Source: Castanea sativa (Eukaryota; Streptophyta; Magnoliopsida; Fagales; Fagaceae). Taken from it: a stretch of 64,000 nucleotides of DNA. The notes beneath the pieces are model-generated. The model made no database searches. It was not told where the DNA came from and saw only the letters and a program-made list of their open reading frames with translations. Below are positions 1 through 15,200 of this stretch, in pieces. The position numbers were made by a program, and so were the translations under genes. Location of the stretch: positions 35,311,873 to 35,375,872 of the forward strand of contig NC_134019.1 in assembly GCF_040712315.1 (NCBI RefSeq). Direction: 5' to 3'. The stretch's first letter is position 1. Every line of letters begins with the position of its first letter.

Positions 1-209
1 ATCAGAAAGAAATCATTTAAACAGGACAATCACCTAGGATCAAACGGGTTAACAAGCATCAGTTAAATACCATGTTTATTCCTTTATAAGTAAATACCAT
101 GTTTACTTCCAAAGTTATTATCAAATACCCTTCATTCCATAATCCACATCTTGTTCAAAGAGCAGAAAATTGAGAAGGTAAAAAGAAAAAAGCTAGAAGA
201 GATGATGTA

Positions 210-3200
210 TTACCATCTCCAGGCAGGATTAGCTTCAGCAGGGCAATGAATCTTCGAACACAGAGACGCCACCAGGGTCTTATGACCTTGGAAGATATCT
301 GATATGGATTCTACAAAAATATAATATTAAGAGAGTCAGCAAATTTATATTTTCACAAAATGAAAAATAAATAAATATTTATTCATAATAATAGTTGCAT
401 ATATAACATTTAATTACATCAAACTCATCCACTTCAAATTTTAACATTTGCTTTTGGAAGAGAATGTCAAAGCCTATAACTTCAGTGGACATGAACACCA
501 ACCTTAATAATTACCAAGCCTGTTAAGCCACGCCAAGAGATTAACAAGTAATACTGGATTTTATGTATATGTCAGTGTAGTAGGACATTTTATAATAACT
601 CATCTTATTCTCATCCCAGCTATAAGGGTACCTAGGAACTTAAAAAACATTGGCAGTTACTAGAATTAGAGCATCTATTATTCACTCAACTCATCTTATT
701 CTCATCCTAGCAATAAGGGTTTGGCTAGACCTAGGAACTTAAAAAACATTGGCAGTTACTAGAATTAGAGCATCTATTATTCACTCAACTCATCTTATTC
801 TCATCCTAGCAATAAGGGTTTGGCTAGACCTAGGAACTTAAAAAACATTGGCAGTTACTAGAATTAGAGCATCTATTATTCACTCAACTCATCTTATTCT
901 CATCCTAGCTATAAGGGTTTGGCTAGACTTAGGAACTTAAAAAACATCGGCAGCTACTAGAATTAGATCATCTATTATTCACTCACCGCACAGATTCAAA
1001 TTCAATTTACTGTCCTCATCCTTGGAAGTGCAAAACAAAAAGATGTATTTGACACAACAAAACTATCTATCACTCTCTCTTCTTTGTCCTCAAACACGCA
1101 TAAAGAGTTAGAACTTTCTTGTTTTGTCAAGAATCCCTCGTAACATTCTCGAAATATCCATACTATTAACACACTGATTCTCAGCAGCCAAGCAAATTTG
1201 CACCATATCCACCATCAGTCCTGGAAACCCTCCAAAGGAATTTCTTCGCTTCATCTATCCCACATTAATTAGCAACATTCTATGCAATTTTCCCTCTTCA
1301 AGGCCAATCACTTCACAAAAACAAGATGCTTAGCATCTATCTTCAACATTTCTCAACTCCTTTTTTTTAATGGTAAGTTACACACCGGGTGAGTCTTGAA
1401 CCCACAACCTCACCCTCACTCTTACAAGAAGATGTGTCATTTGAGCTTAGAGATCATTGGCAACATTTCTCAATTTTTTATTTACACCAATATAAAAAAA
1501 ATTTATATATTACTGTAGACTAGGATGTTCAAACACTTCATTAGAAATGCCATACCCGTGTCAGACACAGGACATGTTTGGGACACTTCTGCACATGTGA
1601 ACCAGCCACATCCTTTTTTGTTTGTTTGAAACATTGCGGGATACAATGAAAATGGGAGAGACACTTATCTTTTATTTATTTATAGTTTCAATCTTCAACA
1701 CTTATCTAGTTATCGTTTATTTACTCCTATGGATCTTATTCTTGATTTGTATTCTAATTTCTAAACATCATTTACTAGTCATGAATTCACTTTATTATCC
1801 AATATTTATTTTAAATTAATACATGTTTAATACTTTATGAAAAATAAATGCTTAACAATATTTAAAAATATAAATTAAAATATATTTAATAATTAATTAA
1901 TATGCATATTCCCACCGTGCCATATCTTAATATTTCAAAAATGGCTGTGTCGTACCCGTGTCCATGTCCGTGCTCCCTAGTTTATAGTCAACATATGCTT
2001 AAATCTCTTGATGCCAAAGTAGCTAACAAAGGTATGCCACCGCTACCAAAAACAAAGTCAACATAGAAAATAGACCATGCAACTTAGACCACAGTCCACA
2101 GTCACATTCAATGGCACATAGGCCGAACAGGTGTCTAAGGACCAAATATAAAAACTTAGACCATGCTACATGAGTTCATTCCTGACAAATTTTTAAATTA
2201 ATAGTAAGAGCTAAATGCTGATCCTTGATGTTGACCTACTGTAATCTCTCCTTTGATTGTTACATGCCCTCAATCACCACTCCAATCCCCAAATCAAGTG
2301 GCTGCCTCTCAAACTTTATTGTCACAACTTGTTATGTCAATCAGAAGTCTACAAGGATGACCACCCTATTCAGATCAACCAAGCCACATGCCTGCATTGG
2401 TTTCCACTGAAACTATGTTCTAGGATCAGTTTAGCATTCCCTGTCAATTACTAAGATTCCCTGCTTGGCAAAGTATAGTGCCTAAAGTAGAATACCCAAG
2501 ACCTTATTTAAAGTCTAGATTTGAATCTTTCCAGAATCCAAGTCCAAAATCCCCAACTCCAGCACTCAACACATCATGCCAAACAACTAACCGACAGCTA
2601 ATCAAAATAGCTTACCTGCAGGACCAGCGGCATAGAAAAGAAGACACAGTGCAGATATAACTGAGGGGAGCACTTGACAATGAATGCCATGAAGCTGTTG
2701 AAGGTAGAAAATGACAGCAGCCAATAAATCCTCACAGCCAAATCTATTTTTGACGCTTTCATCACATTCATTTTCAATAAGATCCAATAAAGATTGCAGA
2801 GTTCCTGATTTAAATCGGTTTAAAATCTTGGGATCAATATCAGTGTTTTTCCAAGAAAGCTTCCCAAGAATAATAGCAGCAGTTAGCCATCGTAAAAGTC
2901 TAGGTATCAAAGAATCCTCATGGATCTCTTCCTCTGAAGAAATGGTGAAATGCGAATGAGATTCTTGAAGCTGAAGCGTTTGTGCAGAGTCTGATTTCAA
3001 TGCAGTGGAAATTGCCCACATAAGAAAACCAGAAAGCTTTTCTCTATTCTGTGAAAATACACCAAATCAAGATTTCAATATATATAGTCAAACTAAAAGG
3101 CAAAAATTGATTTGGCACCAAAAAAAATAAAAACCAAACTAAAGTAGAAATGAACAAAAATCACTGTAACAACTTAACGCCAAAATATATTACTCAAGTC

Positions 3201-6200
3201 TGTCAGCAAAGAGTTTGATATACTAGACAACCCCAAGGAAAAATGGGTACATTTATGCATGAGTCTAAACTACGCAATATGTTTGACTATATAAAGAAGA
3301 AGATAGACCCTAGGATGGCTGAGCAAAAATTTTCACTTCGAAAACCAAAGCCAACAAAGAATGCACAGGAAATATAGGGAGAGCATAATATTGATTCCCT
3401 AAGGTTAACCAGCCACACAAGGAACAAATGCAAAAGTGCAGCCAGCTTTTAAAGTCTATTTGGTGAGGTAAAAATGCACCCAATTGTTTTGAAACCATGA
3501 CCTCAGCTTCCACCAGAACAAGGAAAGGGGAGTCATTTAAGCTAAAACTCATTGGCAACTATGTAAGATTCTTTCTCCTCTTTCTATCAGCTACAACCTC
3601 GCATCCATTTTCTCCAACTGCTCTCTCACCAGATGCTTACAACCTCTCAGCAAGACAGCCCCCTAATACTAAATATACCAGGGCTGCCCAGGATCAGGAC
3701 CACACCATGAGGTATCCGAAAACAAATAAATTAGGGAAATTGTAGCATCACTAGATCCTATTGCTTTTTTAATGATAGGTCGAGAGTGGGTAGGGAGAGG
3801 TAGGGTTCAAACCACAGACATGGGACTCAACAAAAGATGTCATTACCATTGGACTATCACTTGAACCCCATTAGACCTTGTTGCTCTTTAATTCAAATTT
3901 TAATTTTAAGCTATTTCAGGAGACAATGTGAAGATACCAAATATCAAAGAGAGAGAGAGAGATACCATGTGGAAAACTGGAGGTGTACCCATAAGTATAG
4001 CTTTGAGCCCAACCTCTGCACAAGGGTAAGAGCCCGCATAATTATATACACTAACAGCCTGATATATTTGATATAAACCCTCAACTGACAGAGTAAAATG
4101 TGGCTGGTATATTTCCCTTTTCTGGGATATTTTCACTGTTGATATCATAATTTGCAAAAATAGATTAACCAATGCAACATTTCCCTTTTTGAATGTCAAA
4201 TCACCAATTAACACTTGGTACAGATGCGAACAAAATTCCATGAGCTGCTCAAGGGCATCTTTCTGCAACCACTCAGTAATGTTTTGGGATGAAATAGCAT
4301 CATTGGCAACCTGATTTTCAAACAAAACAAAAAGTCAATAGAATGGGAAAAATAATACTGTTGACAATTTCTTCTGACATTTTATTCATTCACAGAGCAC
4401 AGATTGTAGACAAGCTTAAATAAACAGGAATATTGTAGTTTGATTGAGCTATTAAGATAGATTTATGGCGTGGACATGGATATGCAATTGTTTTGTAAAA
4501 CAATCATATATAAACACATTAACAGAAAAGATCAAATTTATGGTTATGATAATGATAATAAAAATAAAATTAACAGAGTTAGACAAAGTTCAAGTTGTCA
4601 CCCTTGGAACTTCATAAGAAACCTGTTTCGACAGGTTACAGCAGTGATAGTTAATAAATTTCATAGGCTACTTGACATATTATGCAATATCACATACAAT
4701 ATCTTTTAACTACTAGCTTGTTAGACAGGATTTCTAAGCTAAATTGCAAGAGCATGAAATAAATGAGAACATATTATTTTCACTGATGTGTGTGTGTGTG
4801 TAAGAACAGTGTACAGAAACAATCAAACTCAACTCAACTTTGTCCTAGCTATTTAATTTGAGGTTATAAACACAGATCCTCCCCAGTCTCTAGCATTCAG
4901 ACCAAGATATCTTTTCTAAAAACCTCAACCTGTATTATTAACCCCTTTTATCAGAATAGCCAAAAGTGGCCAAAGATTTACAAATGTAGGGAGCTTGTCT
5001 CAGTAAGAAGAAACTATATTTTAGCTTTCCTCTTACTTGTCCGGTAAATGCAAAGAGAAAGGATTTCCTCAGAAGCAATGATTATAACCCTCGACATTAT
5101 CAAATTTAGTGGATGAACACTATGTTGCTGCATATATTTGTCACAAGGAATATCTATATGGATTCAGGAAAGTTATTGTAGCTATGATCTTACAATACAA
5201 AACACAAACTTCCCAAAGGAATATGAACATATATGACCTTTTAAAAGCAGAACAAAGTTTAATTGAAAAAAGGTCTTTATCAGTGATGTAGAACAACTAA
5301 CTAGTCTATATCATAAGAGAGCTTGACCCACTAGTATTACATGTACTTTAAAGAAAAAGAAACCAGACTAGGTGTCTAAGGTATAGGGAATAGGAACTAA
5401 TAAGACAAGCATCTTAATTCATGATATAGAACAAATGAAATCCTGCAGTTGTGGTACCACGAATGAAATTTTGGTATGACACTATTTTCCAACATTAAAC
5501 TTGCATATAGAAGTGGTAAATGTTTAAGAGCAGATTGGAAAGTTAGAAAAGCTACAAAAAATACATGAAGACCAGCTAACAAAAAAAAAATATTGTACAC
5601 TTTAATGTCAGGCCTAATTGTGAACTATGCTTTAGGAAACAGAGTTACAGCACTGACTTGGACTTCACAAGTCTTTTTTCTAGTGAAAGAGTGTTGAGCA
5701 TCTCAGAAGCATATACTAGTACCTACTTTGTTGACATAGGGTAATCACAACACTAGAATCTCAGTTTTTGGATAATGCAAATCCAAATCAAACCGTTCTT
5801 TTCAACAAGTCTTGAAGATTCCTTACCAGACCTGAATTATCCCAATATAAACTACTAGTGATCTCTTTACTAAAATGCTGACTGCACCATTAAGCTGAAG
5901 AACACAAATTATGTTTTTTATATAATAACTTAAGCAACCACCCCTTCCCCCCCCCCCCCCCAAAAAAAAAGGCAAAAGAAAAAGAAAAAAAAAACCCTTC
6001 TAGCTGACAACAAAAAGAAGGGGGCGGACAAGACACCACCATTACAAAATGCTAGAATAATTATTAAATGATTAAATTCATCATTCCCTAATAGCTTAAA
6101 CTTCTGAGACAATTAGTAATTTATCATAGTATCAGATTAGGTGGTTCTGAATTTGAACCTTGTCTCCATTGTACCTCCCATTTAAAAAGTTATAAATCCT

Positions 6201-9198
6201 ATGTGTTCGGCCCCACTTGTTAAGAGGGAGTCTGGACCCAAGCATTAGGGGAATTATTAGAGTTGTTAAATGGTTAAATTTATGATATCCTAACAACTTA
6301 ACCTTTAAAAGAATTAGCAATTTTCAAAAAATAAAATATTTATACAGAATAAAGGATGACAAAAAACATAAGTTAAAAGCTCTTGAGCCAAGAGGAAATG
6401 AGTAAATTACCTCTAATACCACAAGCAATTGCTTTAAGGAAAATCCTTTTTCATCTTCAAAGAGCCTTCCGCTAGAGAATGAGATAACAGATGACAACCA
6501 TGAAAACAGACCACAGCGTTCAACTAGATAACGGGCCGTCTTATGTAATTTGACCGACTTCTTCACTACCTGCAGCGTATATAAAGATAAAAAAGCAAAG
6601 TCAAAGCAACAGTGTTTTAGATCAGGTTTGCAAACTACAGCACAAGATTTAGAAATAATGCCTCAACAAAACATTTGCTATCTACGTACGTTCTCAGTTT
6701 GTAAAATTCCAAGGTGACACATTATTTTAAAAACTGGACCCGACCAGCTAGTTCGACCAGTTCGTTGTACAAGACTACAAGTGCCTCAAAAACAAATTAA
6801 TATTTTTTTGATAAGTAAAAATAATAATTATAATGATGTACATTGTACATACTCAATTTGTAAAATTTCAGGGTGACAGCCATAGTTTCAAAACCAGTTC
6901 TCATCAGCTGATTCCACTAGTTTAGCCATACCTATACCAGACCAGTGATTACCCTAAAACCGAAAAAATTCAAAAACCAGTCAAAATCAGTAAATAGGAG
7001 GTTCAATCTCCAAAACTGTGTACCAGAACTGGTTTTGGCCGGTTTTGATTTTTTTTTTTTTCTCTATTTTTTTATAACTTACCATAAAACTTTTTGACCA
7101 TTCCTTTTTTTTTTTTTTTTTAAGTATGCTTACAGCATTACTTATTTCATTGGGAATAAATGAACCACATAACAAATTCAACATTGAACTAAAGAATATT
7201 AGACTCACACAAAAGCTAGCCCGTCATTTAGTGCCTGGAATTCCTAATGAAGTGTGGTGTTTATAGAAGAAGTATAGCATCCCCTTTCATTTTCCAACGT
7301 GGGACTTACATTAAGTTTCTATTACAAACAGCATGTCCTACATTGAAACAATAAAAGATACTAAGAATGTTTCCAAAGATAAATGAGCCCTCTTCTCTTT
7401 TACCTTTCATTCTTAAGGTGTAAAAGTCCCACACTGGTAATTTACATAATAATGACTAAAAAGTCCTTATAAATCCCTCTCCTCAGATCAAAATGGAAAA
7501 GAATCTCTAAAAATATTTGGACTCACAAAATAATAAATTGAGAAACATATATTTAAATTTTTTTATTATTTATGAGATGATACAACCATTGATCAAACTC
7601 TGATCCGACCACAAAACCAGAAATTACTCTATCTGGTTCTCTGTTCAGAATGGTTTTAAAACAATGTGACAGCCAAAACTCGTACCCAATGCTTTGTAAC
7701 TGCCTCAGTTATGCATCAAAACTTTAAGCTGAGACTACCAACTAAACAATTCAGAAACAAACAGAGAGCATGAGATTTTCCTCAACAAAGCCTTTGTCCC
7801 ATGTATTTGATCAGTTTAATGAAATGCATTTAGTCATTCCATCTAGAAAGCACCAACGCAAAACATGGAATACAAGTATGATAAAGATATGGACACAGAA
7901 TAGGCAATTCTTCAAAAACTAGGAGAGGATATTGTGGGGAAGCAACAATTGACTATTTTAGGTCTACTTTATGTTGATTTTAGAATTAGAAACAAACAAA
8001 TATCAAAATATTTGACAATATTTCAAAAACAAAATCAAAAGCAATAATAAATATAAGACAGTCCAACGAGTGTAATTGATTTGTGTGGTTGTTTTCTTCT
8101 TCTTCCACAGAATTATATATCATATGATATCAAGCCATCCTGCTGAGAATCCTTAAGTCAACACGTTTCTTTTTTCTTTTTTTTTTGGCATAATTTTGGG
8201 TTAAATTTTACCAATTGGCTTAAACTAGCCAATACCAAAGACTAATGGTCTGATTGGTTACTCCATCCACCAAACTCTAGAAATGACACAGCAAATAAGA
8301 CCATCCTTGAAAATCTAAGGGCACAAAACTGCACAAGAAATTACAAATAGCTAGCTGCTATAAGATCCTTACAGGTGATAATTTGAGGGTAGAGGGATGG
8401 ATTTTGTTGACTGGTGCATTATGTGCCATTGTAATGGGGAGACGATAGATCATTTGCTACTTCATTGTGGTAAGGCTCATAAGTTGTGGAATTGGGCGTT
8501 TAGATCTTTTGGATTTCTTGGGTCTTGCCAAGAACGGTTGCAGATACTCTCTTTGGTTGGTGGAATTGGCTCGGAAAACATTCTTCTAGCATTTGGAATT
8601 TAGCTCATTTGTGCTTAATGTGGTATCCTTGGAGGGAGCGAAATTGGAGGACGTTTGAGGACTTAGAAAGCTCAGATGACCAATTGTTGGCTTCTTTCAG
8701 TGGCTCCCTTTTTGACCGGTCTAGGGCTTGGGAATCACCTCTAGTGACTCTCTCCCTATGTTTCTTAGCTCTCTCCTTTGTATTTAGTATCTTTCCCTTT
8801 CTTTTTTTTCTTTTCTTTATCTTCTCTTTCTATATTTTTCTCTCTGCCTAATGCTTTTCTGCATAAGGCAGTGTTCTTTTGAATAAAAATCCCTATTACT
8901 ACTTATCAAAAAAATAAAAATAGAAAGACATTAAATAAGCAAACTAAACTTAGGAAGACAAGGAATTCTGGAAGAATTCTTCTAAAGGCAACGCAGACCT
9001 CTCAAAGACACGTAGAAAGAACTCAAAAAATGGCCACAAAAATACTCCCAAAATATATATACAATAAATGTAACCACTCTTTGAATAAACCTTTCCTCAG
9101 AAATATCATTTCAAAGTCTTATTTCACATCTTGAACAAATTTCAAATATTAACTCCACGTGTCTCTGTATGCTGGTCTGAATCCAACATGCCCATAGG

Positions 9199-9258
<60 letters not shown>

Positions 9259-12200
9259 CCAAAATATTTGGAAGAAACATCATTTTATTAACTGGGACTA
9301 AAACGTTGATTAGCAAAAAGAAAGCAGTTTTTCTAGCATTTTAAACAAATTACACAAAATCAACAGAAGTCAAGTCACAACAAGATTGGAAATTACCTGA
9401 AGAATCAGTTCCTTTGAATCTCTATCCGAAAGAGGAGAGACATAAAAACTTAATAGAGTCTCAAAAATGGAGTTCCTTGTATATATTTGAGCATCAATGT
9501 CCAAATTCAGCCCTACATATAGCAAGCGAAGTATCCACAACCTTTCTGCTCTGAAATTCACAGAGCTACTCCAGAAACAACTGTTAAACAATGGTATACC
9601 CTGCACACGTATTTACAAAAAATATATATATAATTAACAAAAAAAAAAAAAAAAGTAGCATAAGACAGAAGAAAGCAATATAATCTAAATTATACAAATA
9701 CAAATTTATAAATTAAACAATTTAAATCATTAAATTTGTTTGAGTCATGATACATTTACCTTCAGATTTACCCTAGAAGACTGCATCAAAAGCTTTCTTA
9801 TGGTTGCATAATGGTCATGCGAAGGATCTAACAATATCAAAGACGCTTCTGCAGCAAAAAGAGCAATAACAGAAGGGATTTTCTGCCATGGCTCTTCTAT
9901 TCCATTTTGCACGTAAGTCAACAGCAGCCTAAGTTGCATCAGATCCTTCCTCTTTTGGCACTTCTGCACATAATATTATGAACTTTTATTAAAAATTAAC
10001 ATTACAAATGCTTAATGCAGAAAGGAAAATTACAAACCAGCACAGAAGGGAGGATGTATTATAATCAGCCAATGTGAAGTCAGCCAAGCAAATAAAAAAT
10101 TCAAAAATCCTGCTGCACATCTATCATATATGTAAATAAGGCTCTAGAAACTGAATTCCAAATAAGATGCCATTACAAAATATTCCAGAACTTTTGAATT
10201 TCATATACTGCACAGCCGCTAATCAAGAATAACCATCCAAAATCCAGAGGAGAATGCCAATTTTAAACAAATTAAACAAAAAAAACACATTTGAAAATTG
10301 ATGAACATCAGAACCAAGTTTAACTACTTAATTTCATATTTTCTACTGTCTTTCGTATTTCACCTAGGGGGTTGGGGGCGGACAGGCAAGCGTGGTGTTG
10401 TTCCAATGTTTCACACTGACACAAAATTAAGCTGTCAAGGGTTGCTTATGTTTGCCCTATATAAAGGTTTGCTTTTCAAGGTCATGAAAATGGCCATATG
10501 AAAATTGCTTTAAAAACTTTGACAACATGGACACATGCATATATACAAGCTCAAGGAACTATAAATTGGAGAAGGGAAAGAAGTAAGAGATTATTCTGCT
10601 GCATGCAATGAATATGAACATAAATCATGTACTAGAAACATGCAATTATACAGAACACAACCTCCATCGCATGCTTGAATATCGCAAGAGCCTCGTAACC
10701 CAATTTTCTTATCCTCTCATCTGATGAAGAAAGACTAACAAATGCAACTGCAAGCAAGCCTAAACCAGCAAACTCCAAAGGTTCAATATAGCCCAACGAC
10801 AGACTATGAATTGAAAAACGCAAGATAAAGACGGGATCATAGCGTTCTACATTTTCTACAATAGGAGAACATGCCTGCACAAAATTCAAAGATGATATCA
10901 GTTGATAATCTTGAGAATCACATTAGAAATTAAAATAATAATAATAATAATAAGACAACAATAAACTGAAAGTAAAAACCCAGATCACCCAAAAGCTTAA
11001 CCACAATGGGATTAGTGCAAGAAAATGGTTGAACCTTGTTCCAGGATAAGGGTTCATCACTTGCAGTAGCATCATAAGGAAAATACAGCACTGTTGATGC
11101 ACATATTTTTGGGTCAATCGAAAGGTTTTCTCTAAATTGACTTTTCCGATGTTCTTCAACTGCTTCAGCATCTGTCATGATATCCAAAGATATATCCTGC
11201 TCAAGAGCCCGTTCTTTTTTAACTTTTAAAGCAGCACTTCCCCATAGGTAATCCATTTCAGCACTATTTACAGAGTCTGATCCATTTATAGACTCAATTT
11301 CAAGCATTAAATTGTATATCTCCAAGTCAACTTCACTTAGTGTTGCACCATAAGAAGACATAAGTAGCAAATGCAACTCTTTTAAATTTATGCCAAAATC
11401 TTTTTCAGAATCAAAACCACGTTGAAGAGCCCTGACTGGAAAGAGTGTGTGGAGTAATTTAATAACTTCCAACTGCTTTGTGTACGGTTCAGTTGTTTCT
11501 GAATCTTGCTTGCCACTAAATGCATCTTGTTTCCTAGAAGGAATAACAAGTGATCTCAGAATGCTGGACATGGGCCTTAAAAATGCACCAATAGGAGAAC
11601 AACCAGATGCTTTGGAGACTGAATGAATAGTACGGGCAAATTGAGAGTGGGCAAGCAGCAGCTGAAGATATAGGGCACGTGAAAATTTTCCATCAGACAG
11701 CGACTTTAGGATACCTCGGAGTGCTGTCAGAGTTGTGGGGTCCTCAAACCTATATAAAAGAGCTGATCTCATCAATTGCTCCAGGAAGGGAACACATTGC
11801 AATTGGACAAGACCATCATGAAATTCTGTGGCTATTTCCAAAATACAATTCAATATGAAGACTTCCAGGTATTTGTACAGGGTAGAATTTTCTATGCTCT
11901 TTCCCTTTGCAGAACTATTGGTGACTGAAGGAAATTTCTTAACCACCAATTGCCAAATACTGACCAGATTGTTTATAAACTGCATTCTTGATGAGTCTAA
12001 ATTTGATACCATTTCCAAAGGAACTTCCTTCAAGTTGCCATCTGCTTCCTTTGGCTTAGAATGAATCTGATTATTTTCCAGATATAATAAAATCTTACCA
12101 AAAGATATCTTTGCAACAACTCTATTTATATGGTTTAATGACTGATTAAGTGAATCAGAATCCATCTCACCAACATCACAATCTAGCAGATCATTGTGTG

Positions 12201-15200
12201 AAGTAGATTGTTGGAACATTTTATCAAATAGTTTCAATCGCTTCTTCAATTTCATTGGAACTCCACTGAAGGCTAAATGATACCGCAACATATGAATAGA
12301 TTTTCCTAGGAGACTACCATCAACAAGTCTGACAAATTCTTGGGTAGATGATGGCAAAAGCTCGCCATATTCTTCCTCAAATATATCTCTAGAGACAAAA
12401 CTCTTCCAGTGAAGGAAACCATTTAAAAGAATCCTTGAATATAAAGAAGGTATGCTTCCAAAATGACTATGGTGTTGCTTTCCGAATTTTATAAAAATTG
12501 AGTTCAGGTAAGACAAAGCAGCAGGCAGAAGCATCATAAAGTCCTCATCTGAAAGAGCAAGGCCACAATTTTCTTGCATCAAATTGCCCTGGTGAGGCAA
12601 ATCTTTGTTCAGAATACCCAAAAATAAGTGCCCAAAGGTTGACAAATGTATGGAGCTTGTCTCAATAAGAAGGAACAATAATTTAGCTTTCGTCTTGCTT
12701 GTCATGTAAATGCAATGAGAAAGCACTTCCACAGGAGTTATCATTATAACCCTTGACATTAGTAAACTTAATGGATGAATACTATGCTGTTGCATGTATT
12801 TCTGTCTGTAGCCAACATTAACAGCCTCCAGCAAGCATGTATCTGCAAAATCTGATTCAAATTGCAAGGCAAACGTAACTACTTTAAAATAGATCTCGTC
12901 AACTATGTTGATGTTGATGTTCTCTTCTTCTATTCCCCATAACAAATTGTATGGTACTCTCTTTGTACCCTGCTGCTCTGAATAACCAGACAAAGTTTTG
13001 AAAGCACCAGCAGCAATACAAAATCCAATAGAGGGAGCAGATATCTTTGATGTTTTGCAAACTATCAATTCATCCATGCCAACCCTATTAAACATCCATT
13101 GCGCTAATTCAAGAAGTTCAAAAGGGGATATAAACCGTAGGAGAGCATGTAAAGCATAAAAGGTTGGAAGGATGGGCATCATGTCCATAGTACAAATGCA
13201 CAGATCAAACTTTTCCCTGGCTTCCAGAAATAGCCTCTGTACCAGGGCATTAAAGGCCCCCACAAGTTGCTTATAAGAGCTTTTATTATCTTTGTGTACA
13301 GAGTTTTGGACATTGCATAAGGTCAACAAGTACTCAGAAGTTGTTGTTAATATATTCAAGAGATGAAGATCCAACATATGAACTCTCTGCCCGGATAAAC
13401 TAATCAACATATCCAAAGTGCCCACCACATCTTCAAATGCTAACTCTTCTTTACAATCCAAAGGACAGGATAATGATGCTACCACTGCAGGATGACAGAA
13501 GATAGATTGAACCACTTCCTGAATATCTGGTCCTGAGAGAGGAACCCCAGATTTTCTGGAACAAGCAGAATCAGATTTCAAAACCAATAGTTGAGCTAAC
13601 AAGTGCTTTACGAGATTAAAGCAAATCGCTGCAAGTTGTTGGAGTTCAACTAATGGTTTAATTCTATAAGATGATTGTACTTGATGGATCCAAAATAGCA
13701 CCAGCCGCAGATAAGTAGTTCCGTGGCAATCTGTTATTGAGTCAGATAGTTTAGCCAGAAGCATGTCTTGTATCTTCAAGGGCTCCAGCAAGTAAGGACC
13801 ACTGATGTTCATAATTGCAGGAAATAGCACATGGAAAGGTGCCTGCTTCAAAAATAAACTAAATGCTGCAGCAGCAGATTCACTTGCATCAAGATCTCCA
13901 TTGTAAATAATTTCCTGAGAATCCAAAGAACGACAGGAAACTGCACTGGCATCATCTCCTTTGACTTCACAATGAACAACGGAAAGAGTTGTTTCCAGAC
14001 CGGGGAAGAACATGTTGGGCCATAACTTAGAAATGCTGGTAAGAAGACTTTGTTCAAGAAAGAATACTGATGATAAGATTGACATAGGTACTCCAAGAAG
14101 GTTGTGTGAAATAGTCATAACTGATGGAAAATTTTTCAATATCTCATCGGGTGACGTGCAAATAATTGAGGAAGAAAATGCCTTGGTTATGCCAGATATA
14201 TTGCCACTATCCCCAGCCTTTAAAAGTTGTTTAACATCATCAAGTGTACTTGCAAAAGAACTATCAATAGGCCTAGCTTTTCTATCAGTGGAAAAAATGG
14301 ATGAAGTTTGTTGATGTGAAATGCTTCGTGAAAAAAGCAGTAAGTTATTTAATGGCCTCCACTCACAGAAGGAATCCCCAGAATCATCTACTACAGAACG
14401 GTCACCAAGTCTCTCAGACAAGACTGATTCAACCAAAGCAGATAGTAACCCAGCATCTACCTATCAAATGCAGTCCATAGATTAGATTGTCTAGAAACTG
14501 CAAGCAGTAATGAAGCTGAAACACAAGATATTTACCTGAGTTTGCATTAGATATTTTAGTGTATTGCATACATATAATGATATGATTGACTTCTCAGGCA
14601 ATGTAAAGCTTCCAGATTCAGATGTTAGCAACCTTAGACATTTCTGCAAGACACATATTGCAAGAGGGCTGAAAGTAGGTGATACATCTGCCAAAAAAAA
14701 GAGGGAAAAAAATTAAAAAGCACAGAATAGCCATCACTAGTAAAAAGATAGGAAGCACTTGAATTAATGATAAAAATATACTTCTTTTCTTTTTTTCCAG
14801 GCATAGAAAAAGGATAGAATAGCCCAGCAATTCAATGACTAGTAAAGAATCCAGCAAAAGAAAGAATATAACACAGCAATTCAATGACTAAGGATAGATC
14901 TCTCAACACAACTGTTGAGAGATCTCACATCACATTATGATTAGCCTAAAGTTTTTTTTTTAACCGGCATGTCACATTATGATTAGCCTAAAGAGAATTA
15001 CATCCTTAAGCCTTTAATTTCTTACCATATGGTTTGGGTGAATGATAGATGACTACTTTTGTATTAAATTAAACCAAGGAAGCAGCATATTCGCTCATAC
15101 CTTATTAGAATTTAAAATCACTCAACTAATCAGCAGATAAATATAATATCAAGGTCAAACCTTTATTATATAGTAAATATTCTACATTATTACGAGAACT

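Larger units (their letters stand above)
311..2615 (-). other. URB1 intron 12 (last intron) contents
   Basis: A 2.3-kb intron. It holds the 99-bp tandem array (597-984) and a SINE-like insert (1361-1464). The remainder (1465-2615) is AT-rich, with no ORF that resembles a protein. Confidence 0.7.
6570..9396 (-). other. URB1 intron 9 contents
   Basis: The largest intron (2.8 kb). It contains a Mutator-like MITE (6883-7665), an antisense LINE 3' end (8362-8920) and a long (AT)n run (9200-9255). Near 6806-6822 the plus strand reads TTTTTTTGATAAGTAA, the reverse complement of the LINE 3' terminus seen at 8905, probably another LINE end relic. Confidence 0.7.
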
